DNA from: CAVYXZ01 sp965223835
Lineage (GTDB): Bacteria > Chloroflexota > Anaerolineae > Aggregatilineales > Phototrophicaceae
Assembly (NCBI GenBank): GCA_965223835.1
Contig: CBDCXQ010000001.1
Span: 3,038,001-3,102,000 of the forward strand
DNA length: 64,000 nt
Reading direction: 5' to 3'
The position numbers and the translations under genes were made by a program. The notes under the pieces were generated by a model, which was not told where the DNA came from, searched no databases, and worked only from the letters and a program-made list of their open reading frames with translations. Of this stretch, positions 21,601 to 25,528 are shown one piece after another (the first letter of the stretch is position 1; each line of letters begins with the position of its first letter).

Positions 21601-21740
21601 ACTTTAGCCAGCGGGGACGCGGAGGCTATCTGACACCGGTCGCCTTCTACGGTCTCGGTGAGGGCCAACATGAACTCATCTTTGAGAACAAGGCCCCCAG
21701 ACAACCATTTACGGTCGATGCCATACAGGTAACACCGTAA
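9624..21740 (+). CDS. Giant secreted multidomain protein: stalks, LamG-like domains, subtilase, beta-helix and about 14 beta-sandwich modules
   Basis: This protein has about 4,038 residues. GGAGG nine bases upstream fixes the ATG at 9624, giving a signal peptide (residues 1-34, cleavage near AQA). Order of parts: Pro/Thr/Glu-rich stalk (about 35-165); LamG-like domain (171-333); second stalk (335-395); second LamG-like domain (397-566); prodomain-like region (590-690); S8 subtilase domain (about 710-1080); parallel beta-helix (about 1100-1590, ending DMGAFE); Ig/cadherin-like region (1600-1870); then about 14 divergent modules of 140-170 residues to the end. The subtilase has Asp731, His738, Asn826 and Ser1042 (GTSASAAHVAG). 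No LPXTG, PEP-CTERM or C-terminal membrane segment is visible, so anchoring is unknown. It is single-copy in its transcript, between an odd promoter and a strong terminator. A secreted adhesin or polymer-degrading function is inference. Confidence 0.9.
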   Translation: MKRQLTTTIINGVMLCSMLLSLVAPFAYTSTHVAQAQETTEEPAPPTEPNTPEPVVDPTEVIETATTEAPPVETTEAPPVETTEAPPTETTAEPEATEAVEAAEPSPETTEDPTAESTEETAATEPAEATEEPTVEATEPAEVTQEPAPSETPPTPTDEPTEPAPDPDRFEDDFQDGDTVGWVIEPGWAITADNENLMLTGIIPDAAATVQAISWADLSLTARLRVQPENTAIITIRGEYDVKLDGAGLVTLQREDVVLAQGPAPAVEATDTAVWRKVSLQALSNIITVAVDDVTLFSFDDPAAYFSGAIAFKTDAVNTGAVNVDDVLIERLDAPTIIPTAEPTPEATAEITEEPETTEEPAAEATDEPEAEGTEEPNAEATEEPAPVEIVAVPVLIADFESELVNWIASDGAVIVAAGEGNQALLLNGGGSLLPAIELTLSDFRLEAQVQFLTDAAGGLNIPFHTSENGSYILSFEPGQTTLLRNNGETTETLAAMVATHDLNVWHALSLEVSGNAITVMVNDGLEIEYAGENALTAGSLALAATGETSLLLDKVAVYELIPQDLLVTPTPLPTYTLNEENATKLPDPLYQVLTLLEADDQAGALALAADLGVNILDDALSLDLVVWPATALDTAAVQAVVEQHGGVVTEVYEKNITAQVTLPNVVAVISTAEVLAVRLPEVAVSASSSLAPAQQPGLEPDYPDSLPIIGWNDWNQQSITGSGVRIGVIDTSTTSNHMNAVVNMIGFIAPNATVTRYAATTAAQLATRIGSARSADSDIILIAMDLGAQVSPGDGTGANGSAQSVYTQIQNAHNEGRLVVASAGNNNGRYESFNYTVQNTDVTITANQGAFVINVSWNDWAGSVNIRSDISGTGITATSSPATRVGDPGYQLAGTCSNPTCTINLNFGAPHSNPTGNIVQVQFLQPNVAAGAGTIDNVTGSAALTTTGNIARPADSPFAFAVGAVCPSQIDHFPIALDSSHGPIFGGGGSTPTGASQTAPRSSYKPDVVAPTHLWVNSTLGNPDFNCGTDNPATGGFNGTSASAAHVAGMAALLLSNNAMDDEIATNVNPAQAIKNYMQTHTVDLFAGAQKGFDQVYGAGLTILGDPDYDLSQVDNPLQTGGNAVYVSAANPNSNQSGTFDNPFIHAARAIEYAVDNTISRIVFLPGEYVTGFDITNLTNLSLESFNNQATFWVNNSFEDRAGIYIENSTQITMEGFTFNAANPADMPLWAVFRNYPAEFVRPQAIEFSNSTLTSADSSVVRDSIFTGFIDEAPVFVNRTYDLSFFDNTFTNIDTSGGQLNRAAMHITNSNPASDRLMLRGNTFTGIRGTVNVNPNREAIIRIENSAVDIFSNFFHDLNAETVLNILNDATDGTEQVNIFSNVFLRTQNLVLHMTEPAGGSGAAPQTRFINNTVALQNQVHNIDPAGEQALIRRTDGVDTTPFAVHNNLFYDNGASRVIHHAPSNSAFSFCRSIDQPAVNETGARNNWVIATQTGFGSGTCDKSFEELSVAQNDNILSDDLIDPVNIFSGAAPGFPLDPNNDPIYYQIIDGADGVDRGDIALLLPPNVDFSGNVRNADGNDDDVDEPDMGAFELVPLEAGPINITRSEDYFNNQDGLGNANDRSTAFAIDLRGAVAGGFAPFTFTVKTFPTNFSTDPSDFCLGAGLRIIDNFAYYCPPQHFYTDPTDSDPIIPDDVVFEYYAFDRTGDPTDPSEAPFNSVTLEIQPTVDSQLTDPIDYSYVVEAGAAITFRLRPYVRFNNFRFSELGTANTDQADYPFTPDSDITIVDFENPNILDHGGAGLESYIETQIQAADPNDGSIVLQTSPGERGFVEFTYSVTDSYSGGAGTVANTIRIIVTGLLPEKGLHDDASFNFTYNNLDGGDDAWQPITSTTSINNTLHRSRQLNDVAGFDFVGEGFVLYMQGVGREAQWELRVNNPNGEPLLDLEWVQQLDGSWIAERDGFTCSTRANISDNLITNRDRHLYTISCEGLRENEAHNIQVINRQGGRFVQVDAFSILFDADPLLPGFHEVTEHDIFTTFAGWATEINQSASNGRTLIQTSDGVSDTVFRFIGSGVAIGTTLERISDGVGGFVGADYDICITPQIDNIPREEVCQNFNNSLGAGRSATWNVFRSFSGYDYQPLAASPNVHQVRIKINDIPVGTRLVIDSITILGDQPVAPLDNRVTEDDMLGYIVTGNGMDDSWSLTTVDRQASNGSLTSLSRRVVAAGPYITFNVDDDIDLLHWYRRAASRDSHNILVCVDRAQGEVGITEHCQPYDLRTSPNPLLIRESDFGVAGWGTGWSDDVIHSVEIFSLVNESFNLDKIEIFDSTQPLEAGFYEDYVLSANSEAFGFYDTTGIDLTGSSVGIIQDRTTRRSSASSVARTDTANEGALFQMHGTGFTAYFTQDQLSGDVLICWDNTLTNNANTVEASGNCRTYTNYSGRTTYLVGHTVIGLPEDDYTVSIRNLQNPDRLTQRMMLDAFEISNDTLPTNILTGDSGTRFETSYDNRIEDDLFLYYGSDWSSVEGRRARAFSGENYDTIRNKPGAGLVFRVQNVDTLRIERTARRGYAAMEICVDGSAICRPIPGDLTPAVVHLSELVDSFNISEEHVISLVLTSNGTFNLDAIDIFDTSAPLLPARYEDDYPALKYDISWANRSSGTYSERHAQWSNENEATLLFHMYGSFVQIAAFVNQYEQMEVCYVSGIELDPAAVNANCNNFPVNNGQSLRGRHIFDSGALSGAPGNYTVRVRHNNPSQSTGNFLYIDYIQVMNDLEPLTVGRHEDNHPSLTNGTTGTWTTQFTRNASEGSYLRTQTAGDSIEFEFDGTGFGIGTFIDRFGSEMEICWDNGGVPECHTYQNEASRTSTLITRAITGLPDDTYTVTITNVNDGQTQLTDPPSARDIVTYPPTLVIDFVEIYDELPQILVAADRGTYNDDGADENGGEPLAQLLPTDGWVQFADRNARGATHESLFSVVDTRNRVTRNYAGQSVTFRTTVPASSDNALILDLYKAERNNATLQVCILNGMNLVGDCQVIDATTNRYHAITLDTAGTYSISISSLTPGYFRLDGFQFVEDNTLGGGRYEDVVINAIGDALITNDAWTSIVNRRASNSSTLQTIDVDDFLQFAFYGTGFSIGTETGRNGSEMLVCYLQSATPPGTWDGSGSQQCYEFQNEASRGSNNISRTIAGLPEATYQVGVVHLDDGNTQLTDPASPRDNVTYPATLTIDYVDIFADPLPPTISIGDGGNFNEDADDGSEAYMNLFPTERWTQLTERNARGASEESLYSVVDTRNRASAAYAGPAAVLRVEVAANDVATVTLDTYASGRNHSDQLLACIVGGSADDLLACNIITTMPDSEFQVATIDNTAIGTATEYSLFFQTLTPGYLRVDSFKVQHGATLSTGRYEDIHVQVDGLILRNPSVEWATVSNRAYTNGTIVSTTRADNDPNNSNVEGDFIRFVMQGTGFAIGTHVGRTGSEMRVCFVPEASYDDGGVNENFFDKLGEECIDFQNEASRTNRDVLRSVTGLPEDTYVVGVLNVDDGNSNLSDPPVARDNVTYPATLIIDFIDVYNEPALTSVTTAGVYNEDALDGSENPFIQLLPADNWTMVEGRSARLATEESYVGIADSRNRVTSRQIGGTATMQVQVPGSSSTTLALNIYRAERNNSDQLMACVLNGSNLVAITGDPDNPCAMLDTMQTNTYQVITIENSSGSPTDFTVFYQTLTQGFFRVDGFQVVNDGILTAGIFDNHFMADNGLIDLNGNWDLPPARGTKVRGTYGGEIIRTQDENANLIFHFTGSGISVVTHEDAYRLDLEVCFVPESVYVDETSFDDTDLAFCRLNSTELTRGSHTQYGVNFYGLTPDTYAVRVQVNEVPTDLVREWFKVDAIAIFDSVTDGAALQNGMYDDAELLDHEAVRFAPADFWSPKSRVRSGPPRGPWQLTQQEATNAGSIVQLFVEGNVLILYQEFSGRNSGDVQLCIVVEGSDDNELLCNNFSQRGRGGYLTPVAFYGLGEGQHELIFENKAPRQPFTVDAIQVTP
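9816..9896 (+). repeat. Short tandem repeat encoding TTEAPPVE units
   Basis: Three consecutive 24-base units encode variants of TTEAPPVE inside the first stalk of the giant protein, followed by looser T/E/P-rich sequence. The pattern is coding-level low complexity typical of extracellular spacer regions. Confidence 0.75.
17955..20850 (+). repeat. Three tandem copies of an A-B didomain within the giant gene
   Basis: Type A modules (about 17955, 18870 and 19835) share GTGF.IGT, GSEM.VC, QNEASR and D.VTYP.TL.ID. Type B modules (about 18400, 19340 and 20350) share RNARGA..ESL.SVVDTRNR and ERNN.DQL.AC. The A-B pair occurs three times in a row at about 0.9-1.0 kb per unit. This implies internal duplication more recent than the rest of the module array, whose members are far more divergent. 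Confidence 0.8.
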
Positions 21741-21756
21741 CCCACAATAACGTTAG

Positions 21757-21788
21757 CTGGCCCGGAGCATATCCGGGTCAGTTTTTTG
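21757..21788 (+). terminator. Intrinsic terminator after the giant-protein gene
   Basis: CTGGCCCGGA (21757-21766) pairs with TCCGGGTCAG (21772-21781) over a five-base loop, ten pairs with one G-U, followed directly by TTTTTT. It lies 17 bases after the stop codon. Confidence 0.93.
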
Positions 21789-21837
21789 TATGATAGAATG
21801 GCGACGATTGTAGTGACACGCCATACACAGGACCCTT

Positions 21838-22749
21838 ATGCTCCCACCCGTCCAACTCAGCCCACCCGTTCAAACCGCTCTCCAAAATAACCAGCCGGTC
21901 GTTGCGTTGGAATCAACGGTCATTACGCATGGCTTACCCTATCCCGCCAATGTTGAAACCGCTCTCGCTATGCAAATTGCGATTGAGCAAAGTGGCGCGG
22001 TACCGGCAACTATCGCGATACTCCAGGGACAAATCAAAGTCGGTCTGACAAATTCTGAGATTGAGTATCTTGGGTCACGAGCCACCGGGTCGGTACGCAA
22101 GTGCAGTCGGCGAGATCTGGCAATTGCCGTGGGGCTGGGCGAAGATGCGGCTACAACCGTTGCCGGGACCATGATCGTCGCCCACATGGCAGGCATTCAG
22201 GTGTTCGCAACCGGCGGCATCGGTGGCGTGCATCGCGGTGAACCGTTCGATGTATCAGCTGATCTCATCGAACTCGGTCGCACACCGGTCACGGTGGTAT
22301 GTTCAGGTGCGAAGTCTATCCTCGATTTACCCCTGACTTTGGAAGTGCTAGAAACGCAAGGCGTACCAATCATCGGCTATCAAACGAAAACCTTACCAGC
22401 CTTCTATACTCGCAGCAGTGGCTTACCAGTTGATGCCTGTGTCCAAACACCTCAACAAGCTGCTGACATCATCGCTGCTGCCCACCAGTTACAAACTGGA
22501 CAGGGAATACTGGTGGCGGTGCCCGTCCCGGCTGCAGACGAACTCGCCGCTCACATCGCTGAAGCCGCCATTGAACAGGCAACTGCTGAAGCCAGTGAAC
22601 GTCAAATACAGGGAAAGGCACTGACGCCATTTGTGCTCAATCGTGTTGTCGAACTTACCGGCGGCCAGTCCAAACAAGCCAATACCGCCCTGTTGATTAA
22701 TAACGCCCGGATTGCCGCAGCGATTGCAAACGAACTTGCCACGCAATGA
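21838..22749 (+). CDS. psuG: Pseudouridine-5'-phosphate glycosidase
   Basis: PsuG splits pseudouridine 5'-phosphate into uracil and ribose 5-phosphate, recycling the modified nucleoside from RNA turnover. At 303 residues it is normal length. Family motifs are clear: ALESTVITHGLPYP with Glu25, GSVRKCSRRDLA with Lys88, FATGGIGGVHRG, and CSGAKSILDLPLTLE with Lys159. These correspond to the active-site Glu and two Lys known in the E. coli enzyme. The C-terminal NTALLINNARIAAAIA also matches. A CAGGA sequence precedes the ATG. A TATGAT at 21789-21794, immediately after the upstream terminator, may be the -10. Its stop overlaps the next gene by four bases. Confidence 0.95.
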   Translation: MLPPVQLSPPVQTALQNNQPVVALESTVITHGLPYPANVETALAMQIAIEQSGAVPATIAILQGQIKVGLTNSEIEYLGSRATGSVRKCSRRDLAIAVGLGEDAATTVAGTMIVAHMAGIQVFATGGIGGVHRGEPFDVSADLIELGRTPVTVVCSGAKSILDLPLTLEVLETQGVPIIGYQTKTLPAFYTRSSGLPVDACVQTPQQAADIIAAAHQLQTGQGILVAVPVPAADELAAHIAEAAIEQATAEASERQIQGKALTPFVLNRVVELTGGQSKQANTALLINNARIAAAIANELATQ

Positions 22750-23645
22750 CACCTGAAATGGTTGGCATTGGGGCCATTTTTATTGACGACATCGTATTAC
22801 CCGATGGCACAACCTATATGGGGCGGCTAGGAGGTGGAGTCGTTCACGCCTTAATGGGCGCAGCGCTGTGGGGTGCGCGGCCCGGCTTAGTTGCTTTAGC
22901 AGGTAACGATTTACCCAAGTCCATCAGCGATTTTTTAAATCAACATCTAGATACTACAGGCTTACATCAGCTAGCCATACCACAAATTCGTGCGTGGCAA
23001 ATCTTTGAACATGATGGAACACGTCGGGAGCTTTATCGCGTCGCAATCACCGAGCCATTTATTCAAGGCGCCACGCCGACTCATTTGCCTGCCATATATC
23101 AAACCAGCCGAGGATTCTATTTATTACAAGACTTCGCCGGTATCCGTGCCTGGCGCACGGCATTAACCGGCATCATGTTGTGGGAACCGCTGCAACAAAT
23201 CATGCAATCCGCGAATCGTCAGCAACTTCGGGACTGTTTGCAACCAGGCGACATTGACATTATCTCGCCTAACCTGATGGAAACTCAGGCTGTTTATGGT
23301 CAACTCGAGCCAGAGGCATTACTGAGTGCGTTGTTGCACGATGGAGCAAAAGCAATTGCGCTACGTATGGGGCCTGATGGCGCGTTGGTCACCAGCCGTG
23401 ATAACGACAAACCGCAGCACATACCCGCTGCGCAATTCTCGATGTTGACGGACCAAACCGGGGCCGGCAATACATTTTGTGGAGCGCTCTTATGGGGCGT
23501 ACTTCAGGGCAAATCGCTCGTTGCTGCTGCCAGGATGGGCAGTGTAGCGGCCTCGTTTTCCTTAGAAAACGTTGGAATCATTAATCCCGCTCAGATATCC
23601 ATATCCATCCGCGATCAACGTTACCATCAACTAGCGCCGTTGTAA
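22746..23645 (+). CDS. PfkB-family carbohydrate kinase, probably paired with PsuG
   Basis: This 299-residue PfkB-fold kinase starts inside the psuG stop (ATGA overlap), so it is translationally coupled. Context suggests pseudouridine kinase, which would supply PsuG with its substrate. The N-terminal GRLGGGVVHALMGAALWGA fits the substrate-binding region. The second PfkB signature reads TGAGNTFCGA, with Asn242 where the general base Asp of GAGD is normally found. That change, and the overall style, resemble the eukaryotic MAK32-like branch. The enzyme may therefore be inactive, use another base, or have another role. No other ribokinase-type gene is nearby. Confidence 0.82.
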   Translation: MTPEMVGIGAIFIDDIVLPDGTTYMGRLGGGVVHALMGAALWGARPGLVALAGNDLPKSISDFLNQHLDTTGLHQLAIPQIRAWQIFEHDGTRRELYRVAITEPFIQGATPTHLPAIYQTSRGFYLLQDFAGIRAWRTALTGIMLWEPLQQIMQSANRQQLRDCLQPGDIDIISPNLMETQAVYGQLEPEALLSALLHDGAKAIALRMGPDGALVTSRDNDKPQHIPAAQFSMLTDQTGAGNTFCGALLWGVLQGKSLVAAARMGSVAASFSLENVGIINPAQISISIRDQRYHQLAPL

Positions 23646-23646
23646 T

Positions 23647-23817
23647 TTACTTATTTCCACCCGCCTGGGCCGGAATATCAAAGTCCGATTGCGTATGGCG
23701 GGTGACAACATGCAACGTTAATTCCTCGCGATTGCCAAACCGCCGCCGACAATAAGGGCAAATGACTTCATTGGTTTGGGGTGTATTTTGTCCTTTAGCT
23801 TGTGTACCGGCTGCCAT
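23647..23817 (-). CDS. 56-residue protein with a single C2H2-type zinc finger
   Basis: A short gene, not overlapping any other, encodes 56 residues from the ATG at 23817 to the TAA at 23647-23649. Cys20, Cys23, His36 and His41 form C-x2-C-x12-H-x4-H, the spacing of a eukaryotic-type C2H2 finger, with Phe27 and Leu33 at the usual hydrophobic-core positions. It is flanked by short polar tails (MAAGTQAKGQNTPQTNE and an SDFDIPAQAGGNK end). GGAGGG lies 14 bases upstream, slightly far. It ends one base from the convergent PfkB stop. A nucleic-acid-binding or protein-binding role is likely from the fold; the target is unknown. Inverted repeats lie upstream and may control it. Confidence 0.75.
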   Translation of the reverse strand: MAAGTQAKGQNTPQTNEVICPYCRRRFGNREELTLHVVTRHTQSDFDIPAQAGGNK

Positions 23818-23892
23818 GCTACTTTCTTAACCCTCCAGATGTCAAAATATATCCAAACAGAAATCTAACGTTTACTATAATTATAAATCATC

Positions 23893-23919
23893 CTTGCTAT
23901 TGCAAGCATAAGATCTTAT
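23893..23919. promoter_or_regulatory. Adjacent inverted repeats upstream of the zinc-finger gene
   Basis: CTTGC-tatt-GCAAG (23893-23906) is immediately followed by the perfect 12-base palindrome ATAAGATCTTAT (23908-23919). They lie in an AT-rich 129-base gap between the Roadblock gene stop and the zinc-finger start, with TATAAT- and TATAGT-like boxes on the minus strand nearby. They could be an operator or a weak hairpin at the end of the upstream transcript; no T-run follows. Confidence 0.4.
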
Positions 23920-23946
23920 CAGAACTGTAAACTAATCTGCAATAAT

Positions 23947-24414
23947 TCATTCTACTCCAGAGTTCGGACGGCTTTGCAACCATTCCTGTACTGCATCAAT
24001 CAATTCAGCGGCATCCAACACGGGTGTATCATCCCCATGAACCATCATGTCGGGCATCATATTTAGATCATCCGGCTGAAGATCATTCACCACCCGTTCA
24101 AGTTCAACCATAAGAAGCGCCAACGGTGCGGTTCGCCGAGTCAGTACGACCAGAACATGAGTCGAGTTGACGAGTGGAAGCAAGAGAATGTGATCCAGGT
24201 CAGTTGAAAATTGGATCATCCGCGCCGGCCCCCAGTGCAAGGTGGATAACAGCGTTTGCGCCAAGACCTCCATCGCCTGAACCATTGACGCCGCGCGTTC
24301 ACGATCGCTCCGTAATTCGCGTGTTGAACCAAGAATATGTCCCTGGTTGTTGGCAACGATTACTGCCTCTATGTGCGGATTATCTACTAACCGCTCAAAC
24401 CAATTTTCATCCAT
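23947..24414 (-). CDS. Roadblock/LC7-domain protein
   Basis: This 155-residue protein has an N-terminal Roadblock/LC7 fold (about residues 5-110). It opens with a helix then HIEAVIVANNQGHILGSTREL, the first-strand signature in which the protein reports on 'activation state', and continues with a long helix and ILLLPLVNSTHVLVVLTRR. Bacterial members such as MglB regulate small Ras-like GTPases; no GTPase gene is present in this window. An acidic, Met-rich tail (DDLNMMPDMMVHGDD) follows the domain. It lies 9 bases after the secreted propeller gene, so they share a transcript. Function beyond a regulatory dimerisation module is not predictable. Confidence 0.85.
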   Translation of the reverse strand: MDENWFERLVDNPHIEAVIVANNQGHILGSTRELRSDRERAASMVQAMEVLAQTLLSTLHWGPARMIQFSTDLDHILLLPLVNSTHVLVVLTRRTAPLALLMVELERVVNDLQPDDLNMMPDMMVHGDDTPVLDAAELIDAVQEWLQSRPNSGVE

Positions 24415-24423
24415 AATAATTGC

Positions 24424-25467
24424 TTATCCCTGGTTGCGCCAGATGTCCAAACCGGTATCGCAACCGATAATAAGGGTTGTACTGTCTGCACTTAATATTA
24501 CTTTATCTGGCGGTCGATTACACTGACGATAAAGTCCTAGTGGTAAGCGGTCGCCCTGTTCCACAATCCAGGCAACCACAACTGGCTCATCATCGACATT
24601 GACACCCAAAACGGCATCGGCGGATGCGTTCATAAATAAGAAAGGAATGTAGCTCCCATCCAGTTGCGTTACAATCAAATCCTCGCCAGTTGCAAAGTTT
24701 AACATATGCAGGGTCGTAGAAGCGGGATCACGCCAGACCATGTGGTCAGATCCAGGCAACATATGTCCATATAGCGGCGTTTCAGCGGTACGAACCTGAC
24801 CAATCAATGCGCCGGTTTCCAGATTCCAGTGTTGGACCTCATTGTTATCCGTGACGATCACGGCCTGTGGCAAAGCTAATCGTCCAATTCGCACCACCAC
24901 ATTTTCAACCTGTGCCGGTGCAAATGGCTCAATTGTTGCTTCACCATCGATCAAGCGGACCAAATACGGTGGCATATTCGGTTCATTCGAAATAACCTCC
25001 AACCAGACGGCATCCGGCGCTGACCAGATTGCGACTGGCTTATCAGGTGTCATGAAAGTCAGGTTGTCCTGAACGCCAGCTTGATCAACAATCGTCACCA
25101 CATAGCCGTTGCCAATCGTATGTACCGCCACAAAGCGTTCATCGCCGAATGCACCATCGATGAAGGTTGCTGGAAAATCGTTGTCAGTGAGAATAATGTC
25201 AGTAATCTCTTGCAATTGCCCCTCATCATTCATGATGACGAGCTGTCCCTGCGTGTTGACAATCGCCAATAAGCTGCCATTGTCATTGACAAAGAATTGT
25301 CCATTGAGGATTTCGCCGGCGATTACCGGCAGAGTATCAAAATCAATGTGCTGGACGGATCGCAATTGTTCAATATTGTCAGCAGTGATAACCGACTGTG
25401 CGCGTACCAGATTAACGCCCACCAACAACCATATAACCAGCACTATCCTACACATCACCTCGACCAT
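24424..25467 (-). CDS. Secreted or surface beta-propeller-like protein
   Basis: This protein of about 343-347 residues begins with a signal peptide (CRIVLVIWLLVGVNLVRAQ) cleaved near AQ-S. The rest is a series of short beta-rich repeats with 'G.l...v.t..G.l.i.nd' character, as in WD40/PQQ-like propellers; no catalytic motif is seen. Two starts are possible, 25467 and 25455. GAGGTG abuts the second too closely to be its ribosome-binding site, so 25467 is kept. It is the first gene of a minus-strand unit with the Roadblock gene and diverges from the radical SAM gene across 61 bases. Confidence 0.72.
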   Translation of the reverse strand: MVEVMCRIVLVIWLLVGVNLVRAQSVITADNIEQLRSVQHIDFDTLPVIAGEILNGQFFVNDNGSLLAIVNTQGQLVIMNDEGQLQEITDIILTDNDFPATFIDGAFGDERFVAVHTIGNGYVVTIVDQAGVQDNLTFMTPDKPVAIWSAPDAVWLEVISNEPNMPPYLVRLIDGEATIEPFAPAQVENVVVRIGRLALPQAVIVTDNNEVQHWNLETGALIGQVRTAETPLYGHMLPGSDHMVWRDPASTTLHMLNFATGEDLIVTQLDGSYIPFLFMNASADAVLGVNVDDEPVVVAWIVEQGDRLPLGLYRQCNRPPDKVILSADSTTLIIGCDTGLDIWRNQG

Positions 25468-25528
25468 CCGTTATAATGACGTAAATTTGCTAATCTCCAT
25501 CTGAAAAATTGTGGCAAGGAGTCAGCCC

